This document shows positions 52,443 to 60,987 of a stretch of DNA of 64,000 bases, one piece after another; position 1 is the stretch's first letter; each line of letters opens with the position of its first letter. The notes beneath the pieces were generated by a model. It saw nothing but the letters and a program-made list of their open reading frames with translations, was not told where the DNA came from and made no database searches. Source of the DNA: Paenibacillus sp. FSL R5-0490. Lineage in GTDB: Bacteria; Bacillota; Bacilli; Bacillales; Cytobacillaceae. The position numbers and the translations under genes were made by a program. The DNA is taken from contig NZ_MRTQ01000014.1 in the NCBI RefSeq assembly GCF_001956215.1, positions 1 through 64,000 on the forward strand, written 5' to 3'.

Positions 52443-53930
52443 ATGGAAAGTCCGCTTATTCAATTGGAGAATATAACAAAGTCCTTTGGTGGAGTTAAAG
52501 CATTAAAGGGAGTCAGCCTGACCATTCAACCAGGGGAAATCCATTGTTTGGCAGGTGAAAATGGTTGCGGGAAATCAACATTAATAAAGGTCATGTCCGG
52601 TGTGCATACACCGGACCATGGCGAAATTTTGATCAATGGCAAGAAGTATAAACATCTAAGTCCATTAGAAGCCATTAAAGAGGGAATTCAAGTAATCTAC
52701 CAGGACTTTTCAATTTTTCCAAATTTAACAGTAGCTGAAAATATAGCCTTGGGCAGTGAACTTTCTGCTAAAAGAAAAGTAGTCAGCTGGCCTAATATGA
52801 GGCGTATTGCAAAGGAAGCACTGAGTAAAATAAATGTGGATCTTGAGTTAAACGAAAAAGTTGAAAATCTATCTGTTGCAGATAAACAGTTAATTGCTAT
52901 TTCAAGGGCACTGATGCAGAAGGCAAAATTAATTGTTATGGACGAGCCGACTACCGCGCTTACACATAAAGAGGTTGACGAGCTATTCAGAGTAATTAAT
53001 GGGTTAAAACAAGATGGCATTTCTGTATTATTTGTAAGCCATAAGCTTGAAGAGATTTTTGCCATTTCGGAACGCATCACGATCCTGAGAAATGGCTCAA
53101 ATGTCATTTCAGAACAGGCCAAGAATATGAATACAGAGAAATTAGTTTATCATATGACTGGCAGAAAGCTGCAGGATAAATACTATGATGTTGATGTCAA
53201 AAATAAGGTGCCAATTTTAAGAACAGATAAATTTGGTTTAGATCATTCCTTTGAGAATGTCTCAATCGAAATTTATCCTGGTGAAATAGTGGGGCTTACT
53301 GGTTTGCTGGGTTCAGGGAGGACTGAGCTCGCTGAATCATTATTTGGATTATTGCCAGCAACCAGCGGAAAAGTTTTTATAAATAGTAAAGAAATTAAGA
53401 TAGATTCAGTACAAAAAGCGATAAAAGAAAAAATTGTATACGTACCAGAGGATCGTCTTACTGAAGGTCTGTTCTTAGAACAATCTATAGAGAGAAATAT
53501 TATTGCCAGTACAGTGGTTAGTCTCTTGACCAAATTAAAAATGTTAAATCAGGACAAAATAAATCAATCCGTTGAAAATTGGATTGGCAAACTAGGAGTT
53601 GTTACACATTCCTCCAAGCTTCCGGTCAAAGCACTATCAGGAGGAAATCAGCAAAAAGTGGTATTAGCAAAATGGTTATCCAGCAATCCAAATATTTTAA
53701 TATTGAATGGACCAACTGTCGGGGTTGATATTGGAGCTAAGGAAGATATCCATAATATTATAAAGGATTTAGCAAAGGGTGGATTAGGCGTGTTATTAAT
53801 TTCAGATGATCTGACTGAGCTAAGGCAGAACTGCAATCGTGTTCTGGTTATGAATAAAGGAAGAATATCTGGTGAAGTAAAAGGCAGAGATTTTAATCAG
53901 AAAACCTGGTCAGAACTTCAAGAAGCTTAG
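52443..53930 (+). CDS. Sugar ABC transporter ATPase, two nucleotide domains
   Basis: The 495-residue RbsA/XylG-type ATPase has a first Walker A GENGCGKST, signature LSVADKQLIAISRAL and Walker B LIVMDEPTTAL. The second half has the usual degenerate loop GLLGSGRTELAES, with signature LSGGNQQKVVLAKWL and Walker B-like ILILNGPTVGVD. The second Walker B lacks the normal Asp-Glu (Asn-Gly instead), so the second site is likely non-catalytic. It energises sugar import. Confidence 0.93.
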   Translation: MESPLIQLENITKSFGGVKALKGVSLTIQPGEIHCLAGENGCGKSTLIKVMSGVHTPDHGEILINGKKYKHLSPLEAIKEGIQVIYQDFSIFPNLTVAENIALGSELSAKRKVVSWPNMRRIAKEALSKINVDLELNEKVENLSVADKQLIAISRALMQKAKLIVMDEPTTALTHKEVDELFRVINGLKQDGISVLFVSHKLEEIFAISERITILRNGSNVISEQAKNMNTEKLVYHMTGRKLQDKYYDVDVKNKVPILRTDKFGLDHSFENVSIEIYPGEIVGLTGLLGSGRTELAESLFGLLPATSGKVFINSKEIKIDSVQKAIKEKIVYVPEDRLTEGLFLEQSIERNIIASTVVSLLTKLKMLNQDKINQSVENWIGKLGVVTHSSKLPVKALSGGNQQKVVLAKWLSSNPNILILNGPTVGVDIGAKEDIHNIIKDLAKGGLGVLLISDDLTELRQNCNRVLVMNKGRISGEVKGRDFNQKTWSELQEA

Positions 53931-53956
53931 AAGAGTTATCAGAAAGAAGGTGTTCT

Positions 53957-54958
53957 ATGTATAATAAATTCTTTCAGACTACTGAATTTTATTTAATTGT
54001 AATTATTAGCTTGCTGTTTTTGACGATTGGCAGCCAAAATAGTGCTTTTTTTTCAATAAATAATTTGTTTGATTTGATTAGAAGCGGCATTGTTCCTGGA
54101 GTCTTTGTAGTTTGTGCTTTGATTGTCCTTGTATCAGGGGGGATTGACGTATCATTTCCTGCCATTGCGGCATTTAGCATGTTTACTACCACCACGATCT
54201 TATCAGAAGCTGGTTTTAATGGTCCTATAATTGTTCCCTTTCTCATTGGAGGTGCTATAGGGTTGATTCTGGGAATTATTAATGCTGTTTTTATAGCTTT
54301 ATTTAAGCTTCCCACACTTATTGTCACTCTTGGTACATCCTCTTTATTTAGTGGTTTTTTACTTACGTTTATTGGAAGCAGCCAAATTAGCAATCTTCCA
54401 ACTTCAATGCTTAACTTCTCAAAAATGCAAATCCTGAAATTTACTGATGAGACAGGTATTGTGGTAGGTCTCCCTATATCTGTATTAGTAACAGCAGGTA
54501 TAGTAATTTTAGTTTCATTATTATTGAAATATACGATGATAGGCCGTTCTATTTATGCCTTCGGAGGAGATCCGGCATCGGCAGAAAGAATTGGTTTTTC
54601 ACCTGTCTTTATTCAGTTTTTCGTGTATTCCTTTGTTGGAATGTTGTCCGGCATAGCCGGAATTATGCATACAAGTATGATGAGAAATTCTAATCCTGTG
54701 GATTTAATGGGGTCAGAGCTTTTGATCATAGCAGCTGTGGTCCTTGGGGGAACAAGAATCTCTGGCGGGCATGGAACCATTAAAGGTGCACTATTAGGCC
54801 TTCTTCTTGTTATAACAATTCAAAATAGTTTAATTTTAATGGGGATTCCATCTTACTGGCAGCGATTTGTAATCGGAGGGCTTATTTTAATTGGAACTGG
54901 TCTTACAGCTGTTCAGGTAAAAAAGACAAATGCAAAGAGAAAATCGATATTAACATAA
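53957..54958 (+). CDS. Sugar ABC transporter permease 1
   Basis: The 333-residue membrane protein of the BPD_transp_2 (RbsC) family includes LIVLVSGGIDVSFPAIAAFS, LIVTLGTSSLFSGFLL, GGDPASAERIGFSPV and VVLGGTRISGGHGTIKGALLG. It forms a heterodimeric channel with the next permease. Spacing 26 bp from the ATPase, AGAAGGTG before ATG. Confidence 0.92.
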   Translation: MYNKFFQTTEFYLIVIISLLFLTIGSQNSAFFSINNLFDLIRSGIVPGVFVVCALIVLVSGGIDVSFPAIAAFSMFTTTTILSEAGFNGPIIVPFLIGGAIGLILGIINAVFIALFKLPTLIVTLGTSSLFSGFLLTFIGSSQISNLPTSMLNFSKMQILKFTDETGIVVGLPISVLVTAGIVILVSLLLKYTMIGRSIYAFGGDPASAERIGFSPVFIQFFVYSFVGMLSGIAGIMHTSMMRNSNPVDLMGSELLIIAAVVLGGTRISGGHGTIKGALLGLLLVITIQNSLILMGIPSYWQRFVIGGLILIGTGLTAVQVKKTNAKRKSILT

Positions 54959-54979
54959 GCAGTACGTCAGGAGGTTATT

Positions 54980-56038
54980 ATGTTAAATATTCCAAAGCCA
55001 AACCCTGGACCTATAGAACCTGGCCAAAGAAAACAGTTGATTCTTCCGATTTTAAACAAAGACGGAAATTTAACACGTCTATTCTTTATTATGATGTTTG
55101 TTTTTATTTTGATGGGCAGCATTAGTCCTTCAACATTTCTATCCTTAGATAGTTTTATTTCGATGGCATACCAATTTCCTGTATTTGGAATTTTGTCTAT
55201 AGCTATGATGATTACTATGGTGTCAGGAGGGATTGACCTTTCAATTGTCAGTATTGCGAACCTGACATCAATTCTTGCAGCTGGTATTATGGTGAAGTTT
55301 CTTCCTCCTGATGCGTCATTAATGACAAGTATTCTAATTATTGCAGGGGCAGTTGCTTGTTCGGTTATCATGGGTTTGCTATGCGGCTTGGTCAATGGGA
55401 TCGCTGTATCATTAATTGGAATTCCTCCTATATTAGTAACCCTGGGAACAATGCAGCTGTTTATGGGAATTGCAATCGTAATAACTAAAGGCCAGGCAAT
55501 CGTTGGACTGCCGATGTTATTTTCCGATATCGGAAATGGAAGTCTTGGGATTATTCCCTTTCCCTTGATAATGTTCATAATTTGTATCATCCTGGCCTAC
55601 ATTCTACTTAACAAGCGGGCATTTGGCTTAAAGCTTCAACTATTGGGTACCAACCCGGTCGCTTCGAAATACTCTGGCATTAGCAACTCAGTTGTTTTAT
55701 TAAAAGCGTATGCTTGCAGCGGGTTATTTGCTTCAATAGCAGGATTGCTTATTATAGCAAGTACGAATTCTGCAAAAGCTGATTTTGGTACCTCTTATAT
55801 ATTACAGACCATTCTTGTTGCCGTTATGGGGGGAGTTAATGTTAAAGGCGGATTTGGAAAAATTTCCGGAGTTGTTATGGCAGTTTTGACATTGCAATTT
55901 TTATCAACCGGGTTAAATGCGCTGCATGTTGGGAATTTCTTCAAGGATTTTATTTGGGGTATAGCCTTACTCTTGGTAATGGTTATAAATGAAGTGAGTA
56001 ATCGGTTTAAAGAGAAGAAATTGGTGAAGCAAAATTAA
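54980..56038 (+). CDS. Sugar ABC transporter permease 2
   Basis: The 352-residue protein of the same RbsC-type family: MVSGGIDLSIVSIANLTSIL, PPILVTLGTMQLFMGIAIV, GTNPVASKYSGI and VMGGVNVKGGFGKISGVV. It begins with a longer cytoplasmic N-terminus than its partner. Two different permeases, as in AI-2 (Lsr) and some pentose systems, complete the importer. CAGGAGG before ATG. It is the last gene of the operon. Confidence 0.92.
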   Translation: MLNIPKPNPGPIEPGQRKQLILPILNKDGNLTRLFFIMMFVFILMGSISPSTFLSLDSFISMAYQFPVFGILSIAMMITMVSGGIDLSIVSIANLTSILAAGIMVKFLPPDASLMTSILIIAGAVACSVIMGLLCGLVNGIAVSLIGIPPILVTLGTMQLFMGIAIVITKGQAIVGLPMLFSDIGNGSLGIIPFPLIMFIICIILAYILLNKRAFGLKLQLLGTNPVASKYSGISNSVVLLKAYACSGLFASIAGLLIIASTNSAKADFGTSYILQTILVAVMGGVNVKGGFGKISGVVMAVLTLQFLSTGLNALHVGNFFKDFIWGIALLLVMVINEVSNRFKEKKLVKQN

Positions 56039-56081
56039 ATCGACTTTATAATAAAGGGGGTAGACCGGGAGAGCGTAATTT

Positions 56082-56104
56082 GGCTGTCTTGGCAGCCTCT
56101 TTTA
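56082..56104 (+). terminator. Weak terminator of the ABC operon
   Basis: GGCTG-TCTTGG-CAGCC is followed by TCTTTTATT. Confidence 0.5.
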
Positions 56105-56162
56105 TTACATACATCGGGCACAGGTTTATAGGGAAAATAGAACAAAAATACTGCCTCTTGAC

Positions 56163-56192
56163 TCAACAAAAAACCGATAGGAAACCTATCGG
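56163..56192 (-). terminator. Terminator of the minus-strand hypothetical gene
   Basis: CCGATAGG pairs with CCTATCGG. On the minus strand TTTTTTG follows. Confidence 0.88.
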
Positions 56193-56954
56193 CTAATGAA
56201 CAAATGGATTGTGTACTAAAATAAAGTTATCAGAAGGAAATTGGTCTGCAGTTGGGTCCAGGTAGAGCACTTCCGCTTTTTTATGATCATCCCCGATTTT
56301 CAAAGGATTTCCGGCTATGCGTTCCTTATAAGACCCCTTCTCAATTTGCAGCAATTTAAATAGCTCTCTAGGTTCTTTTAGAACATGGATAATCACATCA
56401 TGCCTTATAGGACACCAATGATACCAAATAAAAATTTGAATGTTATTTAGATTAGAAAGTTCTCGTGGATGACTGTAGCTATCTCCTTTATGGTTCGTGT
56501 ACTTGATGCTTTTTCTAACAGGTAATAACAGCCTTTCTGATTTATAGCGGCAGGCCTTCATTTGAACGTTTATCTGCATTGGATTTTCCGGATAATTAAA
56601 ATCAGGATGGGAAATTGATAAAATCCGGTCAACGCAATATACCCGGTCCAGATATTCGCTGGCATTCTTAATATTCCAGTTCCACAAGTCTGGGGAGAAA
56701 TCGGGAAATTCCTTCGCATAATGCTGCATAATCGACTCATAAAGGTTATATTTATAAGCAGCAAAATTATCGACAAGTATAGAGATGTGATTATTTAGGT
56801 CAAAATCATATCCGTTGTAATTATCCTTAGCATCGTAAGCAATTACCACTCCTGATTGCAATTCCAGTATCCTCTGGAGGCGGTTTTTCTCTTCATCCTT
56901 CTTCGCTGAAATCCGTTGAACTTCTTCATGCCAATTAATAAAATCCATTGTCAC
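56193..56954 (-). CDS. Hypothetical protein
   Basis: The 253-residue cytosolic protein has no signal peptide, membrane segment or family I recognise. The N-terminus is helical (WHEEVQRISAKKDEEKNRLQ) and the middle is rich in aromatic and His residues (WYHWCPIRHDVIIHVL; HPDFNYPENP). GGATGAGTGAC upstream of ATG offers a fair ribosome site. It stands alone between the ABC operon and the surface-protein genes, with its own terminator. Confidence 0.7.
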   Translation of the reverse strand: MTMDFINWHEEVQRISAKKDEEKNRLQRILELQSGVVIAYDAKDNYNGYDFDLNNHISILVDNFAAYKYNLYESIMQHYAKEFPDFSPDLWNWNIKNASEYLDRVYCVDRILSISHPDFNYPENPMQINVQMKACRYKSERLLLPVRKSIKYTNHKGDSYSHPRELSNLNNIQIFIWYHWCPIRHDVIIHVLKEPRELFKLLQIEKGSYKERIAGNPLKIGDDHKKAEVLYLDPTADQFPSDNFILVHNPFVH

Positions 56955-57397
56955 TCATCCTTCCATAATCATATAAAAAAGCTTGATGGAAGGACTCCAT
57001 AAAGGAGATGCCCAACCATCAAGCTATAAGGTTGGAGCAAGCTCCAGTATGAAATTGTTAAAGGTCAGTCATACAGTGGTTCGAATATTCCAATCTTTAT
57101 TTTTTATTATCTGCCGACTCTTTTTCTATGCTTTTTTCGGCTATAGGTCAGTTGTGAATCGACCCAGCAGCCTGAACACCGGAGGCTTAGGGGTTGATTT
57201 TCTGCTGCATTGAATCTGGATTTATTCATTCTATTTACCTCACTTTATATTTTTTTTGGTACTAAGATAATGATATGCAAAAAACCCCAAATAAGAACTG
57301 CTACAGGCGGAAACCTATTATAAAAATTGGATAATATCCCCTATTATTTATCAATCATATATAATACTAATATACTAGTTAACAGGAGAGTGAACAG
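56955..57397. other. Gene-free stretch with inverted repeats
   Basis: No coding gene is evident. AGCTTGATGG (56980-56989) is exactly complementary to 57016-57025, and a palindrome-like TGGAGCAAGCTCCA sits at 57033-57046. The middle (57070-57220) looks like decayed sequence with stop codons in all frames. It could be a mobile-element remnant or a structured leader for the minus-strand gene. Promoter-like sequence for the next gene must lie in the last 100 bp (TATATAATACTAATATACTAG). Confidence 0.4.
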
Positions 57398-59635
57398 ATG
57401 AAAAAAGGACTAAAAGCCCTGATTGTGTCCCTCATTATGCTTGCGGGAATTTATCAGCCGGCAAACGCAGCGGGAGAATGCAATTCCTACAGAGAAGCCA
57501 CAAGGATATGGTGGGATGGCGTGGAACTGAAAAAGGGCCAAATCGGCAGGCTGAATATCGAGAAGGATACACCCTTATTCAAGCTGGATGGCAATAAAAG
57601 AATCACTTCCAGAACTCTAAAAAAAGGGGAGTTCTACCGGATATATGCCTTTAAGCCAGGAATGCTAAGCGTCGGTGGCGGGTATTATGTGGATCGTGAT
57701 GCGCGGGTGACTTATGAAACGCCAAGTAAAGCAAAATTAAAAGGAGCGGAATGTATACATAATCGTTTTGTAAATTTGGGCTCGCAGATACATAATACGA
57801 TTGCTATTACTGGTGCGGCGGGCTATGCGCCGGATGGGACAGCTCTCATGTATGTGCTGCTGCAGGGGGAGCCGGCCAAATTTGTGGCGATTGATATCGT
57901 CAGAAATAAAGTATGGGATGAAAAGACGTTAAATGGCGCTACCAGTGCATGGGCCGTATCTGCAGACAGCAGCGGGAATGTCTGGATTGGCGGTACACCG
58001 AATGGGCATTTATACCACTATAACTCTAAGACAAAAACGTTATCAGACAAGGGAAGGGCAGCCGCAAAAGGTACATCCATTCATGACCTTGAAGCAGCGG
58101 GTGCTGGAGTTGTTTTTGGAAGTAGTTCTCCCAATGGCGGTGTTTTCAAATATGAAACCGGCAAAGGATTCACAGACCTGGGACAGGTTTTATCCGGAAA
58201 AACATTAGCGAGGAGCCTGGCGTATAACGAAGAAACGAATACATTATTCGCCGGGGTCGGGGCAAAAGCCCAGCTGGTGGCATGGAACCTAACTACTAAT
58301 AAAAAGCAGAGCATTCTTCCGGATAAATATCAGGGTGAAACATCTGTTTACGATTTAGATGAAGAAAATGGCCTGCTTTTTGCCAAGCTGGAACCGAGCA
58401 AAAAGATCCTTGTCTTTGACAGCCGCACCTTTGCCTTTAAAGAGGAAATTCCGGCAAGCTCCCGCGGAGTTTCACAGGTTAGTGCAGATGAGGATTCTGT
58501 CTACTATACACATGGCTATGCTCTTCGCAAGTATAACCTGAGCAGCGGTGAGACCAGCAGCATACCGGGAACACTAAAAGGAACCGAAGCTGTTTCGATT
58601 GATTTGATAAATTTGAAGCAAAAAGATTACCCGGGCGGCTCAGTGGTTGGTCTTTTAGGGAATTCCGGCACTTATTTACTGTACAACCCGGCTAAGAATG
58701 AACTGCAGGTCAACAAGCTGAATCTGCCAAACCAGTCCATTCCGATCTACAACATAGAGCGGGGACCCCGGGGACAGATAATTTCAAATGGTTTTGTCTC
58801 AGGGCAGGTAAGTGCATACAATCCGCAGACCAAGGAAACGAAAGAGCTTTTAAAAGTAGGCCAGGCTGAATCGATGGCAACATTAAATGACAAGCTGTAT
58901 CTGGGGGTTTACCCGGGAGCTGATGTTTATGAATACGATCCATCACAGCCTGTTTCCGGCGGAAAGCTGCCTCCGCTCTTTAGTATAGGCAACGGGCAGG
59001 ATCGCATTGTGGCAATGGCTGCTGATGAAACAACCAGGAGTCTGTTCATGGGAACACATCCGAAAAACGGCGAAACCGGCGGAGCATTGGCAGTATACAA
59101 TCCGGCTTCAAATAGCAAAACGATCCGGAGGAATATAGTTCCTGAACAAAGTGTTGTATCCCTCGCGTCAAGCGGCGGCTATATTTACGGAGGAACCACT
59201 ATCTTCAGCAATGGCAAAAATGAATCCCAGAAAACAGCTGTATTCTTCCGTTTAAACAGCAAGAATCCGAACGGAAAAATCGAACAAATACCGCTTCCGC
59301 TAACAAAGCCAAGAATGATTCATAGCCTGGCTGCTGCTCCTGATGGCACGATTTGGGGATTATCGGACGGAAACTTGTTTGCTTACGATCCAAGGACGAA
59401 AAAAACAAAAACAATGAACATCACCCCAGCCACGAGCGGCCGATTCAAAAATGGAACACTTGTGATTGGAAAAGACGGCATGGTATATGGGACTGTTGAG
59501 GAAAACCTGTTTATGGCGAATCCGAAGACGATGAAAAAGACGATATATACGGGTGCAGCTGCTTCCGACATTACAATGGATAACAGCGGGAATGTTTATT
59601 TTAAAAATGGTGCAGAGTTATGGATGTTTAGGTAA
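57398..59635 (+). CDS. Secreted WWDG module protein with beta-propeller
   Basis: The 745-residue protein has a signal peptide (to about ANA-AG) and a WWDG module at about 30-125 (IWWDGVELKKGQIGRL, GMLSVGGGYYVDRD, YETPSKAKLKGAEC). About 610 residues of propeller-like repeats follow, with units such as SADSSGNVWIGGTPNGHLYHY, AYNEETNTLFAGVGAKAQLV, AAAPDGTIWGLSDGNLFAYD and DGMVYGTVEENLFM. The repeat pattern resembles two-component-regulator-type or NHL propellers. It could bind a glycan or protein ligand at the surface (inference). AGGAGAG before ATG. Confidence 0.85.
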   Translation: MKKGLKALIVSLIMLAGIYQPANAAGECNSYREATRIWWDGVELKKGQIGRLNIEKDTPLFKLDGNKRITSRTLKKGEFYRIYAFKPGMLSVGGGYYVDRDARVTYETPSKAKLKGAECIHNRFVNLGSQIHNTIAITGAAGYAPDGTALMYVLLQGEPAKFVAIDIVRNKVWDEKTLNGATSAWAVSADSSGNVWIGGTPNGHLYHYNSKTKTLSDKGRAAAKGTSIHDLEAAGAGVVFGSSSPNGGVFKYETGKGFTDLGQVLSGKTLARSLAYNEETNTLFAGVGAKAQLVAWNLTTNKKQSILPDKYQGETSVYDLDEENGLLFAKLEPSKKILVFDSRTFAFKEEIPASSRGVSQVSADEDSVYYTHGYALRKYNLSSGETSSIPGTLKGTEAVSIDLINLKQKDYPGGSVVGLLGNSGTYLLYNPAKNELQVNKLNLPNQSIPIYNIERGPRGQIISNGFVSGQVSAYNPQTKETKELLKVGQAESMATLNDKLYLGVYPGADVYEYDPSQPVSGGKLPPLFSIGNGQDRIVAMAADETTRSLFMGTHPKNGETGGALAVYNPASNSKTIRRNIVPEQSVVSLASSGGYIYGGTTIFSNGKNESQKTAVFFRLNSKNPNGKIEQIPLPLTKPRMIHSLAAAPDGTIWGLSDGNLFAYDPRTKKTKTMNITPATSGRFKNGTLVIGKDGMVYGTVEENLFMANPKTMKKTIYTGAAASDITMDNSGNVYFKNGAELWMFR

Positions 59636-59668
59636 AGTTACTCTCTCTTAATAACAGATTTATTTGAA

Positions 59669-59705
59669 GGCTCATTTCTCTTATGGAGACAATGAGTCTT
59701 TTTAA
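59669..59705 (+). terminator. Rho-independent terminator
   Basis: GGCTCATT pairs with AATGAGTC across a 14-base loop, followed by TTTTT. Confidence 0.78.
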
Positions 59706-59794
59706 ATCTAAAGACCTATGAAATATGTCACCAATAATTCTCAGATTCTGCTATAATAGGAAAGTCATAATATGTAAATTAAGGAGGATTTTTG

Positions 59795-60943
59795 GTGCAT
59801 AAAGGAATTAAATCTATTACTTTTGTCATAATTTTGACTTTCGTGCTTAGCAGTTTTTCTTCCAGTTCTTTTGCGCAGAGTCAAAATGAAAATATTGCTG
59901 GTTCCCCGGTGCTGACATCAAGCCAGATGGGGGATTTTGTTTTGATGCATAATCCATCTCCATTGCTGCAGGGAGTAACGATCTATCAGCTGGCTGATTA
60001 TTATTTGAACATTGGACGGATTGAGGGAATTCGCGGTGATATTGCGTTTGCCCAGGCGATTAAAGAGACCGGTTACTTTAAATTTGGAGGAGATGTCATT
60101 CCTGAACAGAATAATTATGCAGGTATTGGCACAACTGGCGGCGGTGTGAAAGGTGCATTTTTTAAGACTGCTGAAGAAGGGGCTCGTGCCCAAATTCAGC
60201 ATTTAAAGGCATATGCTTCAAAAGAACCGTTAGTTACGGAGAATGTTGATCCTCGTTTTCATCTCGTTACACGGGGGATTGCCCCAAAATGGACAGATCT
60301 GAATGGCCGCTGGGCTGTGCCGGGGAATAATTATGGCCAGGAAATTCTGGAAATCTACAATAATATGGAGAAAATGACCATCCAAATTCCGAATGTATCA
60401 TTGCCTTCCAATCATAAGCTACCGGTAGCGAAACTGGTTCCGCGCAGAAATGTGGCGATGTATACTCCGGATGGCAGGCCGTATAATACACTGCAGAAAG
60501 ATGTTCATTATCGTGTATACGGGGTAAAGGGAAGCTATTACGATGTAGGCGGGGGCTACCTTGTTAAGGGTGACAGCGGCAAAGTGGGTATCTATATCGG
60601 AAGAGTCTACATAAAGGATACAAATATTCCCCTTTATGGTCCGGATCATAAAATCAAACGATATCTGAAAAGGGGAGAAACCGCCCGCGTATACAGCTAT
60701 GATAATAAAAGCTATGACGTAGGGGGCGGCTATTACATTAAAAAAGGAAGCAAACAGACCTATTATTTAGGTACAGCCTCACTTAAGCAAAATACCGTTC
60801 TTTATGACAAGAGCGGAAAGGCAGTCCGCACGCTTAAAAAGAATGAATCCTACCGTGTATATAAAATAGACAGCAGCAGGCTCGATCTTGGCGGCGGATT
60901 TTATATTAACTATGATAAAAAGATGATAGACTATGTGAATTAA
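59795..60943 (+). CDS. N-acetylglucosaminidase with three SH3-like repeats
   Basis: The product is about 382 residues from GTG (AAGGAGG seven bases upstream; a TTG three bases earlier is also possible). A signal peptide is followed by a glucosaminidase domain at about 40-190: GDIAFAQAIKETGYFKFGG with the catalytic Glu, NNYAGIGTTGGG, and EEGARAQIQHLKAY. Three copies of a module related to the WWDG family follow (HYRVYGVKGSYYDVGGGYLV; ARVYSYDNKSYDVGGGYYI; YRVYKIDSSRLDLGGGFYI), each about 55 residues. It cleaves peptidoglycan glycan strands; the modules probably bind the wall. Confidence 0.9.
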   Translation: MHKGIKSITFVIILTFVLSSFSSSSFAQSQNENIAGSPVLTSSQMGDFVLMHNPSPLLQGVTIYQLADYYLNIGRIEGIRGDIAFAQAIKETGYFKFGGDVIPEQNNYAGIGTTGGGVKGAFFKTAEEGARAQIQHLKAYASKEPLVTENVDPRFHLVTRGIAPKWTDLNGRWAVPGNNYGQEILEIYNNMEKMTIQIPNVSLPSNHKLPVAKLVPRRNVAMYTPDGRPYNTLQKDVHYRVYGVKGSYYDVGGGYLVKGDSGKVGIYIGRVYIKDTNIPLYGPDHKIKRYLKRGETARVYSYDNKSYDVGGGYYIKKGSKQTYYLGTASLKQNTVLYDKSGKAVRTLKKNESYRVYKIDSSRLDLGGGFYINYDKKMIDYVN

Positions 60944-60958
60944 AGCAGAAGAACAAAC

Positions 60959-60986
60959 AGCCGGCAAACTTTTTGCCGGCTTTCTT
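60959..60986. terminator. Bidirectional terminator
   Basis: GCCGGCAAA pairs with TTTGCCGGC between convergent genes, with T-rich flanks. Confidence 0.87.
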
Positions 60987-60987
60987 C

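Noticed and set aside
56983-57213. 76-residue protein in the gap
   Set aside because: There is no ribosome site, it covers inverted repeats, and its composition is not protein-like.
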